Assembly (NCBI RefSeq): GCF_016906995.1 | Contig: NZ_JAFBBD010000004.1 | Location: 62,001-126,000, forward strand | Reading direction: 5' to 3' | Length of the DNA: 64,000 nt | Source: Spongiibacter marinus | GTDB taxonomy: Bacteria > Pseudomonadota > Gammaproteobacteria > Pseudomonadales > Spongiibacteraceae | Part shown: positions 22,401-31,095 of the stretch, in pieces | Numbering within the stretch: the first letter of the stretch is position 1 | Layout of the letters: every line of letters starts with the position of its first letter | Program-made: the position numbers and the translations under genes | Notes under the pieces: generated by a model | Databases searched by the model: none | The model's input: only the letters and a program-made list of their open reading frames with translations | Told to the model about the DNA's origin: nothing

Positions 22401-23426
22401 TCACGCTCCCTGCTCTACCACCTGAACGCCCATTTGCGCCAGGGGGGCAGTCATACCACCAAGCTGTTTTGCCTTGTCGTTGGAGGCATTGCCGTCGAGG
22501 GCGCGTTTATAAACACCCTGCAAAATGGCACTGAGGCGAAAGAATGAAAAGGCCAGGTAGAATACCCAATCATCAATGGCACTGATACCGCGGCGCTCAC
22601 AGTAGCGGCGCACATAGTCTTTTTCGCTGGGAATACCCAGTGCTTCGCGGTCCACATCCCCCAAGCCGGGAATTGCGGCACTGCCAGGCAGGCGCCACTG
22701 CATGCACTGGTAGGCGAGGTCTGCATAGGGGTGGCCCAGGGTCGATAGCTCCCAATCCAGCAGCGCGATAATATCGGTGCCACCCTTGGCGAACATCATG
22801 TTGTCCAACCGGAAATCGCCGTGCACCAAACACACCTGGCCGTCATCCTCGGGCAAATTCGCCTCCAGATAACTGATGAGTGTTTCCACCGGCTCCAGGC
22901 GCTGGGTTTCACTGGCCCGATACTGCTTGGTCCAGCGGTCCAGTTGCCGGGCAAAATAGTTGCCGGGCTTGCCGTAGCCGGATAACCCCACAGCCTCGAC
23001 ATCGACATTGTGCAAATCGGCGAGGAGCTGATTCATATTGTCGTACATCGCGCTGCGGCGCTCAGGGTCGAGCTCCGGCAGTGCGGCGTTCCAGTAAATA
23101 TCGCCGTCGAGATAGTCCATCAAATAAAACATGGAGCCAATCACCTGCTCATCCTCGCAGAGAATGCGCATGGTCGGCACAGGCACCTTGCTGCCGGCCA
23201 GCGCCGACATCACGGTAAACTCGCGATCCACGGCGTGTGCAGATTTAAGCAGCTTCCCCGGCGGCTTGCGGCGCAGCACATAGGCACCACTTGCCGCATC
23301 TATGCGGTAGGTGGGGTTGGACTGCCCACCGGGAAATTTTTCTGCGGTAAGTGGCCCGGAAAACCCATCGATGGATGTTTCCAGATAGGCGCATAGCGCG
23401 TCGGTATCGAGATCAAAAGCTGCCAT
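22401..23426 (-). CDS. ACAD10/11-type aminoglycoside-phosphotransferase-fold kinase
   Basis: A 341-residue APH-fold kinase. The Brenner-type catalytic loop VHGDFRLDNMMF and the metal-binding LLDWELSTLGHP are intact, and the N-terminal GGQSNPTYRI is the ATP-binding strand pair. This branch is the bacterial counterpart of the kinase half of human ACAD10/11 and of LvaA, which phosphorylate 4-hydroxyacyl-CoA. The acyl-CoA dehydrogenase matching the other half lies 12 bases upstream. Antibiotic resistance is not implied. Confidence 0.85.
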   Translation of the reverse strand: MAAFDLDTDALCAYLETSIDGFSGPLTAEKFPGGQSNPTYRIDAASGAYVLRRKPPGKLLKSAHAVDREFTVMSALAGSKVPVPTMRILCEDEQVIGSMFYLMDYLDGDIYWNAALPELDPERRSAMYDNMNQLLADLHNVDVEAVGLSGYGKPGNYFARQLDRWTKQYRASETQRLEPVETLISYLEANLPEDDGQVCLVHGDFRLDNMMFAKGGTDIIALLDWELSTLGHPYADLAYQCMQWRLPGSAAIPGLGDVDREALGIPSEKDYVRRYCERRGISAIDDWVFYLAFSFFRLSAILQGVYKRALDGNASNDKAKQLGGMTAPLAQMGVQVVEQGA

Positions 23427-23438
23427 ATTCCCTCCTTT

Positions 23439-24671
23439 TTATGCCTCACCGCTAAAGCGGTTGATAATCTGCTTGCCCAGCGCCATTTGGTGTACCTGAT
23501 CCGGGCCGTCAGCCTGGCGGCACCAGCGCGCATAGTTAAAGGCCTCTGCCATCATATAGTCTTCGGTAAAGCCACCCGCACCGTGCAATTGCATGCAGCG
23601 ATCGATCACCGTTTGCACCAGCAAGGGCACCGTGGTTTTCGTTGCGGCAATCATATCCACCGTGGCCATGGGGCCCTGCTCGTCGATCAGCTTGCAGGTT
23701 TTTAAAATTAGCAGGCGCGCCATTTCTATTTCAGAGAAGCTGCGCGAAATATCCTCGCGAACCGACTGATGGCGGCTCAGCGTGCGGCCAAAGGTGGTTC
23801 GCGATACCGCGCGCTGACAGGCGAGCTCCAGGGAGCGCTGGGCGGCGCCGATCAACCGCATACAGTGGTGCATACGCCCGGGTGCTAAACGTCCCTGGGC
23901 AATCTCAAAGCCGCGCCCCTCACCCAGCAACACATTCTCCAGGGGCACGCGCACATCAGTAAAGCGCATCTCGGCGTGGCCAACCGGCGCATCATCGTAA
24001 CCGAAGGTTGTCAGCGGGCGAATAATCTCCATACCCGGCGTGCCTTTGGGCACCAGCACTTGTGTCTGCTGCTTGTGTCGGCTGGGGTTATCGGGGTCAG
24101 ATTTACCCATCACAATAAAAATTTGGGTACGCTCGTTCATCGCCCCGGTAATAAACCACTTGCGACCATTGAGCACCCATTCGTCGCCGTCTTTTTCGAT
24201 GCGCAGCTCAATATTGGTCGCATCACTGGACGCCACCTGCGGCTCCGTCATGGCGTAGGACGAACGAATATCCCCTGCCAACAGCGGCGTTAACCAGCGC
24301 TCGCGCTGCGCATCCGTGGCATATTTCATCAACACTTCCATATTGCCGGTGTCCGGCGCGCTGCAGTTAAAGACTTCTGCCGCCCACAGCACCCGCCCCA
24401 TTTCCTCACACAGGGGGGCGTAGTCCAAAAAGCTCAGGCCGCCGCACTCGCTGTATTGGCCGTACTCTTCCGGCACAAACAAATTCCATAGCCCGGCCGC
24501 CTTGGCCTTGGCTTTTAGCTCGTCCATCAGTGGCATCGGCGCATAGCGATTACTGGCCTCGGCCAGCTGCTCGGCGTAGGCCTTCTCGTTCGGGTAGATA
24601 TGCGCGTCCATAAAGTCTTTTAAACGCGCCAGCAGATCTTGCGCTTTAGCAGAGGGTCGTAAATCCATCAT
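23439..24671 (-). CDS. ACAD11-type acyl-CoA dehydrogenase
   Basis: A 410-residue FAD flavoprotein of the acyl-CoA dehydrogenase family. The YAMTEPQVASSDATN segment and GRKWFITGA are FAD/substrate-binding blocks, and the C-terminal GAGGFTEDY and ADGPDQVH segments are typical of the ACAD10/11 branch. It should act with the downstream kinase on hydroxylated or branched acyl-CoA, passing an enoyl product to the crotonases. MMDLRPSA begins 42 bases after the phosphatase gene. Confidence 0.9.
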   Translation of the reverse strand: MMDLRPSAKAQDLLARLKDFMDAHIYPNEKAYAEQLAEASNRYAPMPLMDELKAKAKAAGLWNLFVPEEYGQYSECGGLSFLDYAPLCEEMGRVLWAAEVFNCSAPDTGNMEVLMKYATDAQRERWLTPLLAGDIRSSYAMTEPQVASSDATNIELRIEKDGDEWVLNGRKWFITGAMNERTQIFIVMGKSDPDNPSRHKQQTQVLVPKGTPGMEIIRPLTTFGYDDAPVGHAEMRFTDVRVPLENVLLGEGRGFEIAQGRLAPGRMHHCMRLIGAAQRSLELACQRAVSRTTFGRTLSRHQSVREDISRSFSEIEMARLLILKTCKLIDEQGPMATVDMIAATKTTVPLLVQTVIDRCMQLHGAGGFTEDYMMAEAFNYARWCRQADGPDQVHQMALGKQIINRFSGEA

Positions 24672-24713
24672 ATTCTCCTTGGGCCGCAGCCCTGGCCAAT
24701 GCGGTGTAGGTAA

Positions 24714-25373
24714 TTAGGTATAGGTAATTAAGTGGCGGTCCTGCGGGCGCTCCAAATGGGGAACGCCATTGAAGCTGTTTAGCTGGAAGCTGCCCGCCTT
24801 GCAGAAGTACTGACTGATGCCGGTATTTTTCGCCTGCAAATTCAACTGGATCATGGTGTTTACATCCAAGGTGAGCACCTCGCGCAATATCGCACTGCTC
24901 GCCCCACCGGAGGTCACTACCAATACGCGGCCGCGCTGGCTGCCAATTTCCGTCATGGTGTCTCGCACCCGCTGTTCAAACTGTTGCCAGCTTTCGCTGA
25001 CGCCCGCTATTTCATCCCGGCTCCATGCCAGCAGTGCGCGGCGCAGTAAGCGGTAAAAATCGCGGGCGTCGTTCAGGTCGATGTCTTCGTCGAGGCTAGG
25101 TAAATACGCATCAACCAAGGAGTGGAAGTCATATTCGTTTAACCCCGGCAATACGGTGGCCTCGGGTGTCGTGGCCAACACATCCTTCACGCCAGCCAGC
25201 GTTTCGCGGTGGCGGCGCATACTGCCGGTATAGACCGCGTCAAAATGCAGGTCGCGGCCGTGGCAGTATTCACCCAGCAAACGCGACTGCTCCCAGCCAA
25301 CTTCGGTTAAGCGGTCGTAGTCATCGGTGCCAAAGGCTGCCTGACCATGCCGCACGACATACACTTCGCTCAT
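24714..25373 (-). CDS. Histidine phosphatase family protein
   Basis: A 219-residue phosphoglycerate-mutase-like fold. The phosphoacceptor motif is VVRHGQAAFG (RHG, His9), with YTGSMRRHRET carrying the second Arg and VVTSGGASSA replacing the usual C-terminal GH block. It is the first gene of the acyl-CoA operon and divergent from the LysR gene. A role in removing the phosphate introduced by the operon's kinase is conceivable but speculative. Confidence 0.82.
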   Translation of the reverse strand: MSEVYVVRHGQAAFGTDDYDRLTEVGWEQSRLLGEYCHGRDLHFDAVYTGSMRRHRETLAGVKDVLATTPEATVLPGLNEYDFHSLVDAYLPSLDEDIDLNDARDFYRLLRRALLAWSRDEIAGVSESWQQFEQRVRDTMTEIGSQRGRVLVVTSGGASSAILREVLTLDVNTMIQLNLQAKNTGISQYFCKAGSFQLNSFNGVPHLERPQDRHLITYT

Positions 25374-25421
25374 ATCGCCTCCTGAACATCTACACGGAGT
25401 CTACCCAGCCGATTATAATTA

Positions 25422-25457
25422 AAGAAATTTATTTTTCTTATCGGTTATCATCACCGA
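25422..25457. promoter_or_regulatory. Two dyads between the acyl-CoA operon and the LysR gene
   Basis: AAGAAA/TTTCTT (25422-25427 and 25434-25439, 6-base spacer) and TCGGT/ACCGA (25441-25445 and 25453-25457, 7-base spacer) lie in the divergent spacer, just upstream of the LysR start. They are placed as expected for LysR autoregulatory and activation sites. Binding is inferred. Confidence 0.5.
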
Positions 25458-25479
25458 AACTTATAGCAAGGTGAGCGAT

Positions 25480-26415
25480 ATGAACCTCTCTCGCATCGAC
25501 CTAAACTTATTTATCGTCTTTGATGCCATCTACACCCACCACAGCCTCACGCGTGCAGCGGGTGTTTTGCATGTCACCCAGCCCGCCGTTAGCAATGCAC
25601 TCACGCGACTGCGCAACACCCTCGACGACCCATTGTTCGTGCGCAGCCCGCAGGGCATGAGCCCAACGCCGCTGGCTCGGCAGTTGATCACGCCGATCCG
25701 CGACGCCTTGCAGGGCCTGGAACAGTGCGTACAAACCCGCCAGCAATTCGATGCCGCAACGGCAAAACAAACGCTGCGCCTGCATACCACCGAGCAGGCC
25801 GAAATCTTCCTACTCCCTCGCCTGTTGGAGCGGCTGGCCAAACACGCGCCCGGCATCAACCTGGAAGTGGAATTTATGCGCCGACGGGAAATCCCACTGG
25901 CACTGGCGGCAGGCGAACTGCAGCTCGCGATTGACGCGCCGCTGATCAACCACAGCGAACTGGTATCGAAACCCCTTCGTCGCGACCACTACGTTTGCGT
26001 GATGCGCCGCGACCATCCGCTGGCCAAACGCGAGCTGAGTCTGGAGGACTTTCTGGCCGCGCGTCATATTCACATCTCCAGTCGCAGCCGCGGCTCCGGA
26101 CATATCGATCTGGCGCTGCGCAGCCTTGGCCACCAACGGCGTATCGCCCTGCGCCTGCAACACTACTCCAGCCTGCCAACCCTGCTGGCGCGCAGCGATG
26201 ACCTTGCCGCCATTCCCCAGAGCCTGGCCCAACTCGGCCCCTGGCACAGCAAGCCCCTGCCCTTCGACTGCGCCGCCTTGGAATTGCATATGTTCTGGCA
26301 CAAAAATGCCGACCACGAACCCAGCATTAACTGGCTGCGGGAACAGCTTGTGCAGTGTTGCGAAGAATTAGAGAAAGAGCTGCCGGAGAACACCGGCAGC
26401 TCATCGTCGGCTTAG
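25480..26415 (+). CDS. LysR-family transcriptional regulator
   Basis: A 311-residue LTTR. The N-terminal winged helix-turn-helix (about residues 1-62) includes FDAIYTHHSLTRAAGVLHVTQPAVSNALTRLR, here described by its ends only: helix start FDAIYTHHSL and recognition helix TQPAVSNALTRL. A substrate-binding domain follows from about 90. The ATG at 25480 is preferred over the GTG at 25471 because AAGGTGAG lies just before it. It is divergent from the histidine-phosphatase/ACAD/kinase/crotonase operon, which it probably controls. Its stop overlaps the convergent FadB-type stop by four bases. Confidence 0.92.
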   Translation: MNLSRIDLNLFIVFDAIYTHHSLTRAAGVLHVTQPAVSNALTRLRNTLDDPLFVRSPQGMSPTPLARQLITPIRDALQGLEQCVQTRQQFDAATAKQTLRLHTTEQAEIFLLPRLLERLAKHAPGINLEVEFMRRREIPLALAAGELQLAIDAPLINHSELVSKPLRRDHYVCVMRRDHPLAKRELSLEDFLAARHIHISSRSRGSGHIDLALRSLGHQRRIALRLQHYSSLPTLLARSDDLAAIPQSLAQLGPWHSKPLPFDCAALELHMFWHKNADHEPSINWLREQLVQCCEELEKELPENTGSSSSA

Positions 26416-28559
26416 GCGAAGGTCTCGCCTTTTTCAGCCTTATCGAGCAGGACTTGCGGTGCAGCGAAACGCTCGCCGTAGCGGCTTTCCAGCTCGGCCA
26501 AACGCGTGGCAAAGGCTTTCAAGCCGTAGGTGTTTACGTACTGCAGAACACCCCCGGTGTGAGGCGGGAAACCAATGCCCATAATCGAGCCGATATTGGC
26601 ATCCGCCACTTGGTTCACCACGTTTTCTTCGTAGCAGCGCAGCGACTCAACAATCTGCCTAAACAGCAAACGGTCTTTAATGTCGTTTACAGGCAGGTCC
26701 ACCTCGGGCTTGTGGTAGAGCGAGTAAAGCTCCGACCACAACTGCTTTTCGCCACCCTCGGGGTAGTCGTAGTAACCGCCGCCATGGGCGCGGCCGCCAC
26801 GGCCGTATTCATTCAGCATTTTGCTGGCAATGCGGTAGCTGGCCGTTTCTCCGGCAAACTTGTCGCCGAGGCGCTCGTCCAGTTCGCGATTCGTTTCGCT
26901 CACCTTCACCGCCAATTGCTGGCTCACTTCGTCTTGCACGGCAAGCGGGCCAACCGGCATACCCACAGCGCGACCCAGGTTTTCGATCAATACCGGATCG
27001 ACACCTTCTTCAATGAGTTGCGCCCCTTCCTCGATATAGGTAGCGAATACGCGCGAGGTAAAGAAGCCACGCGAGTCGTTGACCACAATCGGCGTTTTGC
27101 GAATCTGCTGAGCGTAGTCAAACGCGCGCGCCAGGGTTTCATCAGAGGTCTGCTCACCGGTAATAATTTCCACCAGTGGCATCTTGTCGACGGGCGAGAA
27201 GAAGTGAATACCGATGAAGTTCTCCGGGCGTTTTGCCGGCTCTGCCAGCAGGGTAATAGGCAGGGTTGAGGTGTTTGAGCCCCACACGCCGTTTTCAGCC
27301 AGCTTGCCCTGCAACTCTTCTGTGATCTTATGTTTGAGATCAACGTTCTCAAACACCGCCTCAATAATCAGGTCGCAGCCTTCGAGCAGGTCGGCATTAT
27401 CAGTAGGGGTAATCAAGCCCAGCACTGATGCTTTTTTCTCTTCGGTCATGCGTCCACGGGCAACACGCTTGGTCAGCAGTGTATCGCTGTAAGCCTTACC
27501 CTTATCCGCTGCATCCTGGCTGATATCTTTAAGGATGACTTCAATGCCAGCCATCGCCGACACATAGGCGATCCCCTGCCCCATCATACCGGCGCCGAGA
27601 ATACCGACTTTCTGCACAGCAGTTTTCTCGATGCCTGCCGGACGACTGCCGCCGCCGTTCACCTGATTCATTTGCAGGAAGAAGCTCATCAGGTTCTTGG
27701 CAACTGGCGTGGTCACCAAGCCAACAAAAACCCGCGCCTCAATTTCCATTGCGGTGTCGAAGTCGACACGCAGAGCATCGGCAATCACGTCCAAAATCTT
27801 AACGGGCGCTGGCACCAAGCCCCGCGTTTTTTGGAACAGCATGGGGTTGGCACCCTGCAACATTTGGGTGATCTTGGGGTTCTTGGCGTTGCCACCAGGA
27901 ATTTTAAAGCCCTTCACATCCCAGGGGTTCATCGCCTCTGGGTTGGCTTTGATCCACGCCTTGGCTTTGCTGATCATGCTTGGTACATCGTCAGCCAGCT
28001 CTTCAACCAAACCGGCTTCCAGTGCTTTCTTGGCATTAAAGCGGGTGCCTTCCAGCAGCGGCATAATGGCGCGTTCAACACCGAATTTATTCACCATGCG
28101 CACAATACCGCCACCGCCAGGCAGCAGACCCAAGCTCACTTCCGGCAGACCCACTTGCACGGCCTTGCTGTCGAGTGCAACGCGGTGGTGACAGGCCAGG
28201 CAAATCTCGTAACCGCCGCCGAGCGCCGCACCGTTAATGGCCGCAACCACTGGGCGACCCAGTTTCTCCATGCGGCGCAGCATACCTTTGATCTTGAGGT
28301 TCATCTCAAACATCTCTGCCTCGCCCTCACCGGGCTTCAGGCTGAGCATGCTTTTGATATCACCGCCAGCAAAGAAACTGCTTTTTGCAGATGTGAGCAC
28401 CACACCGGCAATGGATTCGCGCTCCGCTTCCAAGCGGTCAATGGTCTCGCCCATCAGCGCTACATATTCGTCGTTCATCGCATTGACCGGACCGCTCATG
28501 TCCATAGTCACCGTTACGATGTTGTCGCTATCTTTTTCGTAGTTGAATGTTCCAGTCAT
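26412..28559 (-). CDS. FadB/FadJ-type multifunctional enoyl-CoA hydratase / 3-hydroxyacyl-CoA dehydrogenase
   Basis: A 715-residue fusion. The N-terminal crotonase domain (about 1-290) has both catalytic Glu residues (GGGYEICLAC and GLPEVSLGLLPGGGG). The central NAD-binding domain starts near 318 with VGILGAGMMGQGIAY. The dehydrogenase His is in FIGIHFFSPVDKM, and two C-terminal 3HCDH helical domains complete it. It carries out two steps of beta-oxidation. It follows the thiolase by 46 bases, so the two form a thiolase-FadB operon, in reverse order to E. coli fadBA. Confidence 0.93.
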   Translation of the reverse strand: MTGTFNYEKDSDNIVTVTMDMSGPVNAMNDEYVALMGETIDRLEAERESIAGVVLTSAKSSFFAGGDIKSMLSLKPGEGEAEMFEMNLKIKGMLRRMEKLGRPVVAAINGAALGGGYEICLACHHRVALDSKAVQVGLPEVSLGLLPGGGGIVRMVNKFGVERAIMPLLEGTRFNAKKALEAGLVEELADDVPSMISKAKAWIKANPEAMNPWDVKGFKIPGGNAKNPKITQMLQGANPMLFQKTRGLVPAPVKILDVIADALRVDFDTAMEIEARVFVGLVTTPVAKNLMSFFLQMNQVNGGGSRPAGIEKTAVQKVGILGAGMMGQGIAYVSAMAGIEVILKDISQDAADKGKAYSDTLLTKRVARGRMTEEKKASVLGLITPTDNADLLEGCDLIIEAVFENVDLKHKITEELQGKLAENGVWGSNTSTLPITLLAEPAKRPENFIGIHFFSPVDKMPLVEIITGEQTSDETLARAFDYAQQIRKTPIVVNDSRGFFTSRVFATYIEEGAQLIEEGVDPVLIENLGRAVGMPVGPLAVQDEVSQQLAVKVSETNRELDERLGDKFAGETASYRIASKMLNEYGRGGRAHGGGYYDYPEGGEKQLWSELYSLYHKPEVDLPVNDIKDRLLFRQIVESLRCYEENVVNQVADANIGSIMGIGFPPHTGGVLQYVNTYGLKAFATRLAELESRYGERFAAPQVLLDKAEKGETFA

Positions 28560-28605
28560 CGGACTTACCTATTCTGTTAAATCTGAAAAATGCAGGGCTG
28601 CGCGC

Positions 28606-29814
28606 TTACACTCGCTCAACAATCGTTGCGATACCCATACCGCCGCCCACACACAAGGTCACCAAGCCAAAGCGTTGTTGGCGACGCTCCAGTTCATCCA
28701 GTACTGTGCTGATCAGCATGGCACCGGTCGCGCCCAGGGGGTGACCCATTGCAATGGCGCCACCGTTTACATTGATCTTTTCCCAGGGGGCTTGCGTGTC
28801 TTTTTGGAAACGCATCGCCACTGACGCAAACGCTTCGTTGATTTCAAACAGGTCGATCTGATCGATCGTCATACCGGCTTTTTCCAGTACCTTAAATGTG
28901 GCGGGGCCAGGGCCCGTCAACATAATGGTGGGCTCGGTTCCGGTAACCGCTGTCGCCACTACGCGGCCGCGGGGTTTCAGCCCCAGTTTTGCGCCCGCCG
29001 CTTCGCTGCCGATCAATACTGCGGCGGCGCCGTCGACAATACCTGAGGAGTTACCTGCATGGTGAACGTGATTAATACGCGCAACGTGGGGGTATTTGCT
29101 CAAGGCAATATCGTCAAAGCCCATGCCGCCGAGCATCTCAAAAGAGGGCTTCAGTTTGCTCAGGCTTTCTACGGTGGTGCCCGGCTTGATAAAGTCGTCG
29201 CGCTGCAAGATGACCATGCCGTTGCCGTCTTTCACGGGAATCACCGAGCCGTCAAAGTAACCGGCCTCGCGGGCCGCCGCTGCGCGCTCTTGTGAGCGAA
29301 CCGCAAAGGCGTCAACGTCTTCGCGGCTAAAGCCTTCCATTGTCGCAATCAAGTCTGCGCCCACACCTTGGGGAACAAACGCGGTATCTGATGCGGTTTG
29401 CGGGTCTTCACCCCAGGCGCCGCCGTTAGCCCCCATGGGCACGCGCGACATGCTTTCCACCCCACCGGCAACCACCAGTTCTTCCCAGCCCGAGGCAATC
29501 TTCATCGCCGCCAGGTTTACAGCCTCAAGGCCAGATGCGCAGAAGCGGTCCAGCTGAACACCGGCCACTGACTCATCCCAGCCCGCCTTCATCACCGCGG
29601 TTTTCGCAATACAGGAACCCTGCTCACCCACTGGCGTTACACAGCCCATGACTACGTCATCCACCAGGGCGGTATCTAAACCGTGGCGGTCACGCAGGCC
29701 GTTTAGCAGGCCAGCAAGAAGATCGACGGGCTTCACCTGACTCAGGGGCGAACCCATTTTGCCTTTGGCACGCGGTGTTCTTACCGCGTCGTAGATAAAA
29801 GCACTGTTGCTCAT
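28606..29814 (-). CDS. Acetyl-CoA C-acyltransferase (thiolase, FadA/FadI-like)
   Basis: A 402-residue thiolase. The nucleophile is Cys92 ([11 protein letters not shown]), the NEAFA motif and the HPLGATGA His are present, and the second Cys is in TLCVGGGMG. The frame is open far upstream, but [18 protein letters not shown] at 29814 is the real N-terminus; upstream codons overlap the AraC gene antisense. It leads a two-gene beta-oxidation operon with the FadB-type gene and is divergent from the AraC regulator across 154 bases. Confidence 0.93.
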   Translation of the reverse strand: MSNSAFIYDAVRTPRAKGKMGSPLSQVKPVDLLAGLLNGLRDRHGLDTALVDDVVMGCVTPVGEQGSCIAKTAVMKAGWDESVAGVQLDRFCASGLEAVNLAAMKIASGWEELVVAGGVESMSRVPMGANGGAWGEDPQTASDTAFVPQGVGADLIATMEGFSREDVDAFAVRSQERAAAAREAGYFDGSVIPVKDGNGMVILQRDDFIKPGTTVESLSKLKPSFEMLGGMGFDDIALSKYPHVARINHVHHAGNSSGIVDGAAAVLIGSEAAGAKLGLKPRGRVVATAVTGTEPTIMLTGPGPATFKVLEKAGMTIDQIDLFEINEAFASVAMRFQKDTQAPWEKINVNGGAIAMGHPLGATGAMLISTVLDELERRQQRFGLVTLCVGGGMGIATIVERV

Positions 29815-29968
29815 GATGGTTCTCTCACTTTGCATGAAAATCGTGCACCAAAGATTGGACGCGGGGGGCCGCCTGAACAATGATCTGCTGTGACAGACGA
29901 TAGACATTTTCTTACAGGTCGACGTAGACTGGCGCGCCAAGACAAAAGAATGACGGAGCGCCACAGTA

Positions 29969-31012
29969 GTGAGTGTCAGTGACCACCGCACGATTTCTGC
30001 CGCCTTTGTGCGGGCCATCGGTGCGCGCCAGCCCCTGTCGGCAAACCAACAATCGGCGCTGCTCGCCGAGTGCGACATACCTGACAGCGTGCTCACCAGC
30101 GACCGCGCCCGCGTGCGTCCAGTCCAATTCGCCCGCCTGCTTGAAGCGGTCACTCAACTCAGTGACGACGAGTCACTCGGCTACAACAAACACCCTCAGC
30201 GCCCCGGCACAATGGCGGCGCTAATGCGTTTTGCCCATAACAGCGATGACCTGCTTCAAGCCTTTGAGCGCCACATCGAACTGTTCAACCTCTTCGACTT
30301 TGGTTACAAGGTGAGCTTGCAGCAACGGGACAACTACGCCTTTTACCGTCTTGAGCCCGAAGCCGGCTATGAGCTTGCGCCGTGGACCTGCGAACAGCAC
30401 ATGATGATGCACCACCGCTATTTTTGCTGGTTGTGTGGCACGCGCCTGCCCCTACTAAGAGTCAACCTTCACTACCCACCACCGCGTCATCGCGACGAAT
30501 ACCACTACCTGTTTCACACTGAAACACGTTTTAACCAACCCCATGCCGACTTCGTATTTGCTCGTCGACTGCTGAGCCTGCCCGTGGTGCGCAGCAATAC
30601 CGAGCTAGAGGATTACCTACAGCGGGTCCCCTACGAACTGCTGCATATGCCCGACCAGGAAGGCAGCTATACCGAGCAGATTCGCCGCTACCTGAAGAAG
30701 TCGCTGCCGCAGCTACCCAACTACGAACACATTGCCGAGGCACTTGGCATCGGCGCGCAAACACTGCGGCGACGACTCGCCCAGGAAGGCTGCGACTACC
30801 GCCAGCTCAAGCACGAATTACTGCGCGACCTCGCCATCGACTTACTCGCCGAACCTGAGCTGGATATCAAAAGTATTTCTTATCAACTCGGCTTTTCTGA
30901 GCCCAGCGCTTTTATCCGCTCTTTCAAAAAATGGACCGGCAGCAGCCCCGGCGAGTACCGGCGCAACAACACAATTAGCACCGAGCAAGACGCAGTCAAA
31001 CCGCTGCCATAA
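29969..31012 (+). CDS. AraC-family transcriptional regulator
   Basis: A 347-residue regulator: an Arabinose_bd-type effector domain (about 20-210, as in OruR/ArgR-like and fatty-acid-type regulators) and a C-terminal AraC HTH domain (about 235-335) with [17 protein letters not shown] and [20 protein letters not shown]. The start is GTG with GGAG about 10 bases upstream. It sits between the divergent thiolase operon and a co-directional acyl-CoA ligase, both plausible targets. A terminator-like hairpin follows 10 bases after its stop. Confidence 0.9.
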   Translation: MSVSDHRTISAAFVRAIGARQPLSANQQSALLAECDIPDSVLTSDRARVRPVQFARLLEAVTQLSDDESLGYNKHPQRPGTMAALMRFAHNSDDLLQAFERHIELFNLFDFGYKVSLQQRDNYAFYRLEPEAGYELAPWTCEQHMMMHHRYFCWLCGTRLPLLRVNLHYPPPRHRDEYHYLFHTETRFNQPHADFVFARRLLSLPVVRSNTELEDYLQRVPYELLHMPDQEGSYTEQIRRYLKKSLPQLPNYEHIAEALGIGAQTLRRRLAQEGCDYRQLKHELLRDLAIDLLAEPELDIKSISYQLGFSEPSAFIRSFKKWTGSSPGEYRRNNTISTEQDAVKPLP

Positions 31013-31021
31013 CAGGCTGGC

Positions 31022-31041
31022 AAAACGCGCTAAGGCGTTTT
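31022..31041 (+). terminator. Terminator-like hairpin after the AraC gene
   Basis: AAAACGC (31022-31028) and GCGTTTT (31035-31041) form a 7-bp stem with a 6-base loop ending in four T. The stem is GC-poor, so it may be only a partial terminator before the acyl-CoA ligase. Confidence 0.5.
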
Positions 31042-31095
31042 ACATTGATAGCCGCGAGCAAAATAATACCGATAACACGCCAAGGAGCTCCGGCT

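Noticed and set aside
22401-23426. Aminoglycoside resistance gene
   Set aside because: The fold is shared, but the sequence resembles the ACAD10/11 kinase branch and its operon is acyl-CoA metabolism.
26355-27269. A 304-codon open frame on the plus strand
   Set aside because: It is antisense to the FadB-type gene and overlaps the LysR end; no protein-like motif.
29815-30153. Upstream extension of the thiolase reading frame
   Set aside because: The extra codons are antisense to the AraC gene and are not thiolase-like; the family N-terminus begins at 29814.
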